A stretch of DNA of 64,000 nt, taken from NCBI GenBank assembly GCA_024449915.1, contig JAMZAV010000030.1, forward strand, positions 496,001 through 560,000, in the 5' to 3' direction. Every line of letters starts with the position of its first letter. Within the stretch, counting starts at the first letter, position 1. This DNA is from Sweltsa coloradensis (lineage: Eukaryota; Arthropoda; Insecta; Plecoptera; Chloroperlidae). Positions 35,701-47,700 of the stretch are shown one piece after another. The notes beneath the pieces are model-generated. The model did no database searches. It saw only the letters and a program-made list of their open reading frames with translations, and was not told where the DNA came from. The translations under genes and the position numbers were made by a program.

Positions 35701-38700
35701 AGACACCAACGGTCGACAAGCGAATTTGAAATATTATTTATAAAATATTCCTCATTTTTATATCGAGACAAATTATTTATTCCTTCATTTCGTTGCAGTT
35801 TTGAAGCTATAAATAAACAATTCCTTTCAGTATGACGGTTCCCGTGACTGATCACTGCAATGTAGAAACGGAGAGGGTCGGGAACTGGGAAGGGCTCCAT
35901 TTTGGTGCCACAAGGTCAGCCCCCGATATAGATTTATTACTGTTGCGTTTCGGATATGGGAAATCAATGTAGTGATGTACCTTGTGATCACCCCTTTACT
36001 CGACCATCTGTGAGGTGGGGGACACACTTTGCTATTAATAAGATCAAACAACCCCAGGGCAGGACTTGCTCTGCTCTCCTCGGAGGTGCAAGATTAGATC
36101 GTTGGACGTATCACTCACTATGATTTCCCCTGACATTTTCTACGTTGTAGAGTTAAATGAAAATATAGCGACTACATCCAATGATTCCACGGAAAAGTTC
36201 CAACTTTTTAGTCTTTAGATTGAAATAACTTCAGCATCCCCTGACTGAGCCCTGAGTACAATATTTAGTTTTCTTATAGTATGCAACCTTTCTTTCCTCC
36301 ATCACCATTCTATCGTTCCTTTCCATCCTCCCTACCTTTAGTGGCAAAATTTGTGGGACTTTGCTCGTTGCCCCCAAATACATGAAACGTACATAATTAA
36401 TTAACTCAGTTTAAACAGCACCCAACCTAGACCGGTCTTGATAAACGGTCTGTTATTGCAACTTGTGTGTGTGTGTGTGGCTCTTGGGTGTGTGGTCTCA
36501 GGCCTACCTGTCGACTCACCCCTAATTATGTGTTTATTAAAGTTACCTGCTCTTCAATTTGAACAGCCGCTGGGTAGCGTAGTGGCATGCGCCCCTAATA
36601 GCTGATGTTATGGCTGATGCAAGAGTGTGTGGTCTTACACTCAGACCTGAAGCCTCAGTCTCTAGGATGTAACCGAATATTATTCTTCACGGAGGGAGTG
36701 AAGCTCCCCTCTTCTCCGTCCGTCCATCTATGCTCGTGTCACGTCTCACGATAAACAACAAACCCCTCATTTGTAAATCAGTTTTGTAACTGAATAGGAT
36801 AGACGTTTATAAATAAATTTAAAAAAGACCTCCGATTGGAATGCGAGGTTTGTTGGCATTACCATTCAACGATGATTAGAGACACGAGAAAATAGCGTTT
36901 TGTGAATAGATGCTACAAAGCGCTATTCATTCCTATTTAATTTTATTTTATTTTACATAGTTTACCTATAAATTGTTTATACACATTTTTTTTATTCTGA
37001 TGATATTAATTCAACCTATGGTGACATAATTTTAAAATAAAATTTAAAAAAACTTCATACACAAGGTTTTGAAAGTAAAGACACAAAAGATGCTATAAAA
37101 CGCTATAAATGACACTTGAAAATGTATATATATGTATATATGATATATGGATTGTTTGTAGGTTTTCCGGCCCGTCTAGGATAAAAACAAGGATCTTGGG
37201 TAAAACCCGTCGAAATCAGATGAACCAGGGCAGAACCTGGCGTCCACCGACGTTTCGCTGTACTACGTCAGACATTTTCAAGGTTGACTGTGACTCTACG
37301 AGGTTGAGTCAAGTGGTTGGCAAGCACGCAGCGCCCGCCTATATAGCCTCGGCTCGGCCTCGGAGGTCTATCTGAAAAGGTGCGCGCCCCGCACCTATTT
37401 TCTATTAGCCTCGCCGCCCGCACCTTCAGCCGAGGCTATATAAGGCGGGCGCTGCGTGCTTGCCAACCACTGTGACTCCACCTCCGTAGAGTCACAGTCA
37501 ACCATGAAAATGTCTGACGTAGTACAGACGAAACGTCGTGGACCCAGGTTCTGCCCTGGTTATCTTATTTTCGACGCGGTTTTACCCAAGAACCTTGTTT
37601 TTATCCTATGACGGGCCGCAAAAACCTACAACAATCCATTATATTATATATATATATATTTATTGATTTATAGCAGTTGTCGAAAAAGTTTGCCCCGACT
37701 GGGGTTCGAACCCAGAACCTCCGGCTTAACGTGCCATAGCTCTACCAATTAAGCTACCGGGACCACAGAACAAACCTTTAGGAAACTGCTATTTGTTGTG
37801 ACTGTTGACTTACATGACATAATCCAACAGAAGACGGCAATGTAGCTGTCAAATCTGAAAGATTGCATGGATAAATTCAATCACATCTCATCTCCCATGA
37901 GTTGGGTAGTATGAATATATGGTTTTTAAGCATAAGCCCGCTTTAAGGACATAGTTATTGATTCATAGCAGTTGTCGAAAAAGTTTGCCCCGACTGGGGT
38001 TCGAACCCAGAACCTCCGGCTTAACGTGCCATAGCTCTACCAATTAAGCTACCGGGACCACAGAACAAACCTTTAGGAAACTGCTATTTGTTGTGACTGT
38101 TGACTTACATGACATAAATCCAACAGAAGACGGCAATGTAGCTGTCAAATCTGAAAGATTTTCCTAAAGGTTTGTTCTGTGGTCCCGGTAGCTTAATTGG
38201 TAGAGCTATGGCACGTTAAGCCGGAGGTTCTGGGTTCGAACCCCAGTCGGGGCAAACTTTTTCGACAACTGCTATGAATCAATAACTATGTCCTTAAAGC
38301 GGGCTTATGCTTAAAAACCATATATTCATATATATATATGCAGACATTGTATTTTCGGGTAGTCCGTGTTTTTTTTTTTTTTTACCACACGGACTACCCG
38401 AAAATACAAAGTGTGCATCATATTCAATCCGTGAAAGTCTGCGATACAACATAGACATACGAATCTCTTATGATGATACATAATGTTTCTGGTGGCTCTT
38501 GGGGTCAAGGGGTCGGGGCTAGAACTTTTTCAAAGAGATAACTCTCCGTACTCGGCACCTCCACCAAAACTGGCAATACACAATTAGATTGTATTTGTGT
38601 GGTCTTCAACAATCTGTAGCTTCAGCTCGAGACCAAGAACAAGAATTATCTACGTTTCGGTAGTAGCCTATTCGGACGCGTCCCTCAATCGTCGGTGACG

Positions 38701-41700
38701 TAACGAGTAACGTTCGGATAGAACAAGTCATAACAACAAGAATTTAAACGTGCCTACTAGTTTTAAGTTTAGTCACGAACATGTCGAATATGAGGATAAC
38801 CAGGGGCGTAGCCAGGATTTTGATTCGGGGGGGACGAATTTCGGCGTTTGTATTAGGAAATTTTTAGAACTGCCCACAAAACTATCATTTCGGGAAAATT
38901 ACGTATCCTGATACAATGGGGGCTGGGGGGAATGCTCCCAGCTAGTGTGGGTCTGGGGCGCATAGCCCCAGAAAAGTTTTGATTTCTTACATTCCAAATA
39001 GTGACGTTTTACTAGTTCTAGAGTGCTTTTGTCGATAATTTATAAAATTGTGAAGATCTATACATATACTGTCAGTTTACAAAATGTTGCCACATAGTAT
39101 AGTGTTATTTACTATTATTATAACCCTTCTTTGATTTTTTTTGGGGGGGGGATCACACACCCTGATCCCCCCTCGCTACGCCCCTGGGATAAACCGTGAC
39201 AAAGCTTGTGACAAGCGGTCTAGTATCCGAAATGTGCTCTAGCAGCGAGAACAAGACCTAGATATAGACCAACACAGAACTAGAATAAGAACAAGCATTC
39301 GGATACGTCCCTAGCCTCGCCCTCCAGGAATTGATTTTGTTTAATTCCGCTAAAGTATTGCGATAGACTACGGTGTTATTGCGTCATGGGAATAAAGGCG
39401 TCCACTACGACGAAGAGAGGATTGTTTTGCTGACGAGTCTCAACACCTCAGTACGTGGAGCCGATCCTGGCGTGGGAACGAGACGGATGTCTGGAGTGTG
39501 TTGTCCCACTTCCCTGGTATCGCGTCGAGCTATTTCTTGTCGTCAACAAATATCGTACGTGTGTGTATGAAACTTATTTCCTAGTAAAAAATAATTATGA
39601 TGACAAAGAAGTTAAATTAATCAGGTGGTAGATTCCATGGAAAGAACACATCACCACTAGACCTAGCGGAGGTCTTCTATAATTTATGTCGCCATGTTTA
39701 AATGCTGCATTGATTCCACTAGTCAAAATAAAAATAATCGGCAGTTATTTGTTGTAGGAGTAACGTAGGAATACACGCTTTAGGGTGCTCATCAGTTTTA
39801 TCATCGAGTTTATAATGTGGTTAGAGACCCCAGCCAATGGTTGGTTGTCTACCGCGGAGGAGTACCAACGGCGTGAAGCTTCGATCTCTAATCACATTAT
39901 AAACTCAATGGTTTAGAGTAGTAGACAGGAAAACCCCTTTCAGTCAGGATTGCTGCTGGTTGAACTATACCGAACTAGTACCACGTTCAAGTAACGTGCT
40001 ATCTTTGTCGGTTTCCAATAATGTTCAAATCAATAGAACCTATACTCTTCGAAAAATGTATCGTTTTAATTATGTTAACAATTAAATTAAGTTAATTTCA
40101 ACAATTTGAAAACATTAAGTTGATTTTGGCACCCTTATTGATTGTCCAACTAGTCTTCAAATGACATACCCTGTCTGGGGAGTATTTCTTGTTTTTAATC
40201 TGTATTGAAGGGGTTGTGAGAAAGAGCATTGCCATGCAGCTACCACTATTGCCAACCGATTGCAGAACTATAGAACTTTAGCATATACACAGAACCCATC
40301 TTGAAATGTCTGCATATTTCGTGTATAAGTATCAACAGCCGGTGATGGCTTCACACGCGTGGCGAGGTGCAATGACGTTGCCACATCTCATTGCCAGGAG
40401 GGAAACAATGACACGTGGGCTGGAAGAGTTCCAATATGTCATACGGTCCGTCCAAAACGTTGATGGTTTGCCTAATCACTTCTCATCTGAGTCATTAGAT
40501 TTTTACATATTTTGCTTCTATGTTTACTGAGTAATCAACAAAACTTTGAATAGTGAACTCCGTGTTACAAAGCTTTAAACTTCCATTTAATTGTGATGTC
40601 TGCATTACGCTCGTTCGTTTAGTTGTCAACCATTGATTCATGAGACTTCATTCATCATTAATTAAAGAAGCCTTCTTCATAATCTATTCAATGCTATTGG
40701 CACAGATAACAGATATATTATCTGTGATCATTCACTAATTTCTCCTAGTTTTTCATTATTATTTATTTTTATATTATAAATATTAGTGGCGAACTAAAAT
40801 TTGATGACTGGTGAGACATTTGAATTGAGTTCTGACGTCATGTATGACGTTATAGTCCAAATACTTTTTATAACGTCTATCCTATTCAGTTAAAAAACTG
40901 ATTTACAAAGGAGGACAACTAAATAAATCTACTTACATAGATGCAGACACAACAATGAACTACAGTTAAGTAAATATTTGAAATACTAATATTACAACAA
41001 CAATGTATTAAAACACAATGATTTTGGTAACAAATTCAAAAAGGATATTAAATTCAAGAAATTAATTAATGAACTAAATAAAAAAGGGTGAGGAATGAAA
41101 AGAAAAAAGAGAAAAAAAGAAAAAAGTAAAGTAAAGTAAAGTTTGAAAACAGCGAGCAAATGTACGGGTTTTGGACACGGCCGCCTCGTGTTTCGAGTGT
41201 GCCCCGCCGAGGAGGTGTCGGATGTCGAGGGGTGACACGAGACGGGTGTAAATCCTCCTAATCCCGCAGGATATCACGTTCCCCGGGATCAGCACTCTAA
41301 TGGCTGCCCTGGTTTCTGTTTCAGGACTCGAACTCGGCTCCCGCGACGGAGATGGAGGTTTTCCTACCCGGGGACGGCTCGAACCTCAAGGACGGCAACA
41401 GCAAGTAAGTCACACTTATTATAAGATAACATGTTTCTAAATTACAAATTAAGTCTAAGGAGCTGCGTGAAGAGTGGTATGGATTACCATAAATAAGCAC
41501 ATATCTTTACCGACAGCGGTGCGTCTCAAGCATGAAGCGCGAGACTCTGATTCGGAAGGTCCCGGGTTCGAATCTAGACCGGAAAACCTGAGGATTATTT
41601 TTGAGGTTTTTTTCAGTCATTATCAGGAGGCTAACATGCTCATTTTACGCGCATTCAAATTTCTCAGACCATTTTAGTCGCATATATTAATGTTGTAATT

Positions 41701-44700
41701 TTACATAATAGTGTAAAAATGAATTATGAAGGCATCTATCATAGCACTTTTCTATTAATTGAATATAAATAAACAAAAAATAAATTCATGGTTTTGTTAG
41801 AACAATACAACAATGCAACAAATAACACTCAAATATAATAATCCGTGCGATTTGTATTTCAAATATGCATTTAATTAATAAAAATAAATAAAAACTTAAT
41901 TACCATCACATTACAATATTTTTTCGTGCAGGCTATAGTCCTCACAAAACCACATAGCTGTCTGCAAACGGTTTTGCGATATTTTGCAGCGTTCTCGAGA
42001 TATCACTAAAAACAGTAATTTCGCGTGGTTTTAATATTGGTGGTAGTCTTTACCCGTAAGCTGTGGATATAGTTCCTTCAGGGATTTCATTTTGAGACAC
42101 GATATAAGTAAACACATTATGTACATTGATTTTCCCGTGCTTGTCTGCGGCTTGTCCATTATAGACAGAGTAGAGTGGCCCTTAGTCTACATGGGGCGTT
42201 GTCCCCAACCATGAGAGCAAACAAGAGACATGTGGCATAGAAAACTGTAAGAAGCGTTTCGATGTGTACAGCTGTTGATAATGATAGGCTACACTCCGAC
42301 AAGCACTTATGCCAAAACACATTCAGAATGTAGTGTTTGGTAACAAACCTAGATAAATATTTGTGAGGGTTGGAATGGAAGTGTGCAGATAGCTAATTCC
42401 TTTAATATAATGCGATTGTGTAGTATTGCTTTTTCATACTTTCACATTTTATTTTGGACATTAAATAGAATTCAGTTAAGTTCTTGTATTTTTATTTTTA
42501 TTTTTGCATTTTAGAATTCACGTATGACCTTTCAATTTTTCTCCAGAGCGTTGTACACCTGAATTTGAGTGCTTACGAGCGTGACGTGTATGTCTGTCTA
42601 ATACATATTACAAATTTTAGTATTAGCCCCCAAAGAGATCATGTGGCTCGCAGGAGGGGCCGGACTTTCACAGAGAGGTTATTGTAAAAAGAAATGTTAG
42701 AGTTGGAAAAATATAGTGAAAAACGATTTTAAACATTTAAGTAGAGAAACATTAAAAAGTGTGTAGATAATTAAGTAGTATTGCATTTTCATACATTCAC
42801 ATTTTATTTTGGACATCGTTTAAAACCAAGTCATGGATTAGGATGAGAATGAGATACAAAACCTTGGCAGTCAGTGATGCCCCTTGCTTTTCCCCGGTAA
42901 ATAGCATTTACATGTTATAGATTTATAACTCTTAACCCTTTTTAAACTCTTAGTCAGTCTATTTAATTTAGTATGACGTCTATCGATATTTACGTTACAA
43001 AAGTAGATTCTACCGTCTACATTATTAAAAAGTGTGTTCTAAGCTCACTGAGCATGTATTGTCTGCATAAACACTACTACACATAATGTAATACCTACAT
43101 TTTAGCTCAGATGGAATCCGCATTATACTTCAGAGCTTGCATACGTCTGATCCATTAGGCTAAAGCTAAAGGTCGTCTCGTCCTCGTCTGATGGTAAACA
43201 CGTATTGTCGTTTAGTTTCTAAGAGCCTCCATGGTAGCGTGGCGTGACAAGCTGACTACATGGTGGGAGCAACGGAAGCTTTTATAAAAACACCACGCGA
43301 GGAGGGAATTATCTGTCTTCCCATTTAGTTACCTTTTATTTTCTCATTTTGAAGGTATAAAGCCTCTATAAATACCACGCAATTCCGCAAATATAATAGT
43401 TATAGTAGTATATCTACCTATATTCAGTGGCAGCTAGTTGCTGTGCTAAGCGAGAGACTGAAGAAAAACTCAGCCATACAAAAGTGCAATGGACTGCTGT
43501 GCCCAGCCTCCTAAGTCACAACACCTGATCTCATGTATTGCGTGCATGTACCAGCAGGAGACGAAAAGCAATTTGCTTTGACGCTACGTGATACTTATGT
43601 ATAAGAAGATATATTATTTATAATCATATTTAAACGAACTTTTACTACAGCTCGTGGATAGTTTAGCACACTGTCCAAACTAATAGCACAGGTTTTCATG
43701 TGCAAGTTATATTGCTCATCTAGCCTTGGACATAATATTCTCCTCTTGCTCAGCCAAGACTAGTGTTTGAACTGCGCTGTTTACCAGTCGACAAACAGCC
43801 TGTTTATTTTATTGTCTCTGTCTCTGAAGATACTTGAAGTCAGCCCCTCTATGTTGTTTGCTTTGATCGTAACGTGCTAAAGACGTTTTAGCAACATTGC
43901 GGTTACTCTATTTTACCTTCCTTAGGTTGTAGTCATCTCATCTTTAATTGAAGCAATATTTTAACAAACAACGTACCAAATAAACACTTATTTATATTGG
44001 AACTGCCAAAAGTTTTAATTAAATGTGCTGGAACATTGTCTGTGTTTGTTGGGGGAGGGGGGGGGGGGGAGATTTCAGAGTCACTATGACCCACATTGCC
44101 TAAAAAGGAACAAATGTCTCCAGATGTCGACACGTTTCCTTTTGTTTCTAGCAGGTGTACCACATTTTTTCGATTGACAATAAAATAATTACACATTTTG
44201 TCTGGGCGAGTAATATTTGCGTCAACATTACATTCTTTGGGACCTCCCAGAAGTCTGCTACGCCCTTCTAGCACTGATCCATCTTGATCGCAGCTAGCAC
44301 TGATCCATCTTGATCACAGCTTGCCTTATTTGGGTTTCGTTTAACACTGCTACCATCGCCCACATTACACATTGTCCAAACCTGGTCCAACGGCGTTAGC
44401 TCCAGCTAGAGAAGTTTCGGTTGGAGTGAGGTTAGACTAGAGTGTAGTGAGGTTATTCGTAACCCTGCCATTCCAAAGGGGATATTTAATACACAAAGTT
44501 CCAGCCCATAAGGTCCCGTGTTCGACTCCTTAATCGACGAAATAACTTCAATGTTTTGTTTTTATACGGACCGTACTGAAAGTGAGATCCATACCGAATT
44601 ATTTTTTTATTGGAACGATAGTTTTTGCTGAAGAGCTGGTCGTTGTTCCTAGATGTTAAAATTTTAAAATTTTCGTGGGGAATTTGTCCATTAAATTGCC

Positions 44701-47700
44701 CCTCTATAGCTTCATGTATGCATTTTGGAGTTTGGGTGGTTGTGAATGGAATGTCCATGGTTGTTTAAGAGGTCTTAAATCTCTTGCACTTGTATTAACG
44801 ACCGAAGGAAACCTCGGACAAGCTTTCAGTCAGGATTACCGGTAGCGGGGATCGAACCCAGGTCTCGCGCCTTCCACTTGAACTATCTCGGCCGGTTCAC
44901 CGGATGTTTCTAGTACTTTATAGAGGCAGATAGATTACACGACACTAAAATGATTGTACGCAGTGCCCTTCTAGACATTGAATCGAGAGTCGTTCTTGTA
45001 TAACACAGACTATCTGGTGCTCCGAACTTTGTTTCGACCACCTCAACAGGAACCACACCAAGGTGTAGAAAGTACAATAGATACAATGTTAGCTACGGAG
45101 AACACCGACAGTTGTGGCTTTAATCCAAGTTCAAGCTATAAACTGAGACAAAAATATAATTTAATTTATTACTTGTAAACTGTTGGCCAATCCACAGAAT
45201 TGCGCAATCAAGTTTTCAGTAGTGCTATACACATAATATTTTCTCGGTGTTGCTTGGGTTACGAAGGACGAGGAGTATTACACACTGAATGTGCTGTGGG
45301 GGGTTCGATCACACGACCCAGCATCTACGTTTTTTGTATCAATTGTGTGCAAATAAAAAAATAAAAAAAAATCTACTGGGAATGATGTTTTAAAATTTAT
45401 GAAACAAAATTATAATGCGAAGCTCCCCTAAATGCGACACTTATCTGTCCGTCCGTCTGTGCGTGTCACGTCACGTCTCACGATAAAAACCGCGAACATG
45501 ACATTGGAGTTTTTTTTGTTGACATTGACCTTCAACAAAGATGGTGTATAATGTTTTTAGTGACCCTGTTAGTCAGGAGAGAGGGGTAGTGCCAATCGAA
45601 GTGGGACCATTTTGAACCCGGCACCTCCACCAAAAACGTGTTTAAAACTTGGAAAAATATAATGGGTAGATTCACATCCTGTTTATGGTACTCCCGTACC
45701 AGTGCTTGTAAATATATAGGCTTATCGATAGTTTGATTTCATTTTGAATCACAAATATACTCTGCACTCGTTTATCTTCAGTCCGAGTTCTGAGTGCATG
45801 ACAGTAACACATTATAATTACGAAATTACGCCCAAACAGATTGATGTAAAATGTGTGTTTGTTTGTCGTATAACGCGTGACAGTAAAATTATAGCAGGCG
45901 ATGCGTCTTAGAAATTGCACCATCAGGTAAAACCAAACTACGCACGTACGTTCTGTCCAGATAGACACTACAACTAGTACAAGGTGTAGTAATGTTTCAC
46001 ACATTAACAGCACTGAATGAAGTTCTAGATAACCGTCAAATTAGCACGAGAACTCTCACAACTTAGCCGAAAACGTGCGTCCGTACTTTTCCAATGGTCT
46101 ACATTATTACGTCATTATTTGTTCCATACTCATATCGGTGTATCTTCGAATACGTGATGTGCTTTTCCGATCACGGTGGTTCCGTGTGGTCACAACAAAT
46201 GGGAAATTTAGATTTCTGTGGAGTTTTTGTTTACTGGCCTAAAAAAAACTGTGTCTGAAGTGAACAAGATGCTCTGTACGAAACATGTGAATTTAGTTTT
46301 GTCTGAAGATGCAAACAAAATCGAAATTTATCGATTTCCCGCATGTATTATGCAAAAGTACTTCACTCGAGACACTTTCCAAAACGCACCCAAGCCACGG
46401 TGTTCCGTCGTGTACAAAGTGTAGAACAGTACATTGTTAACTGAACAAACACACTATCAAAGCTATGTCTACGGTGCCAAAACCCCAAGTTTGCTAATTT
46501 CTCCATCGTATTTTCTCGGAAGCTGACCTCTCAGTTGTCATGTTGCAAGAGTGTCATACGTAGTCTTCTTGTTAGGAAGTAGCTATTTGGATGCTAAGTT
46601 ATTTCACAATACTAATGAGAGTTTAGAGCTTGTGTAAATTAACACATTTTGAGTTGCCTGAACTCAAATTCTTTAGTCATTAGAGGCGACACGTCGTTGT
46701 GTTGGGCGGAAAGTTGTAACCCAAGAGTCATAGAGGGGGGGGGGGGAGAGACGAAGGAACTTTGGGGGACCAGACTGGTACCGTCCAGTCCAGACGGTAG
46801 AGGAGGACAACGAGAGTCCTTCCAGAACACGACATGTTATACGGTCTGAAGCCGCTCACAGGGTCTCTGGGTTAAACTCCTGGACAGGACGCTGAGGGCT
46901 CTGCGTCGCTAGGAGCTGATCTAGAGGTCAGGTTGCCGCGACCGGCAACCTGACTGAATTGGCCGAGTTCCGTGTGGTTGAATCCCCAGCCGACAATCCG
47001 ACTGAAAATTGTCTTCCGAGTTCCGTGAGGGTGGACGCAGGGTAATATATGTACCTGCACGGGCATCCTACGAAAAAATAGGGTCGCTGGTTGGTCACAT
47101 TGCGATTCCTCCCACTCACACGCAATGTTCACGCGCCAAAGTAGCGGTTAGTTGGTCAGCTTGCTGTAGTGAGCGCTGGTGTTGTTATGATGATGATTGC
47201 GCGCGATTCAAACATTCATATTGTTTAGTTGACATTGATCTGGCAGTACAGAAATGCCTACCGCAGAGAGTGTGTGGAATTATATTCTAGATTTTTAGCC
47301 TATTCTAAATTTAAAATACAACAAAGATATTAACTCAACAAGAACAAGAACAAAGATGTGTGTGTGAGGGGGGGGCACATTATTCTGCTCTATTGCAAAG
47401 AATAAATGAACTCACGTTACATTATTTTCACACTATTATAGGCTGAGACACTCATCCTCCTCTTTCAGTTTCTTACATGCAGATTTTAAAATAATATTTG
47501 AGTGTTTTGTCAATCTCTCAATTACAGGAATTTACCCTTTAGGCATTCTGATTGAGAAGAGAAAACAAACTCTGTTCTAGTATCAAGTATCAATTTAAAG
47601 TAGGTATCTTACCGTCCATCTGAGAACCGGCCGAACGTGGAACGACTCTATAAAACCACCGACCTTCACGGTTTGATATTATTATTTAATCTGACTTTGA

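Larger units (their letters stand above)
37660..38329. repeat. Tandem duplication plus inverted copy of a tRNA-bearing unit
   Basis: Unit A (37660-37864) and unit B (37955-38160) are direct copies offset by 295 bp, with only a few differences. 38160-38329 is an apparently exact inverted copy of 37911-38080, leaving a 79-nt loop (38081-38159). Each unit carries one tRNA-like gene, giving two on the minus strand and one on the plus. High identity of the 170 bp arms implies a recent event. Confidence 0.88.
24890..41324 (+). other. path: path intron 1 (16.4 kb), transposon-rich
   Basis: Phase-0 GT-AG intron from GTGAGT (24890) to TTTCTGTTTCAG (41324). It contains most of the repeats of the window, listed separately. 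Stretches without any recognised feature are 24890-26690, 30700-33080, 33345-34470, 34670-36560 and 39910-41320. The 148-codon minus frame at 33489-33935 has no recognisable domain. Confidence 0.85.

Noticed and set aside
37660..38329. CRISPR-like spaced repeats
   Set aside because: Only two direct units of ~205 bp with tRNA genes in a eukaryotic intron, so not a CRISPR array.
38347..38409. Pre-miRNA
   Set aside because: The stem is only ~22 bp and the loop is a T-run; there is no lower stem or flanking structure.
43933..44274. 113-codon minus frame with a proline run
   Set aside because: The proline run is the G-run at 44051-44070 read in reverse. No conserved motif.
46639..47132. Overlapping frames on both strands
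   Set aside because: Shadow frames over a G-run and degraded SINE-like sequence.
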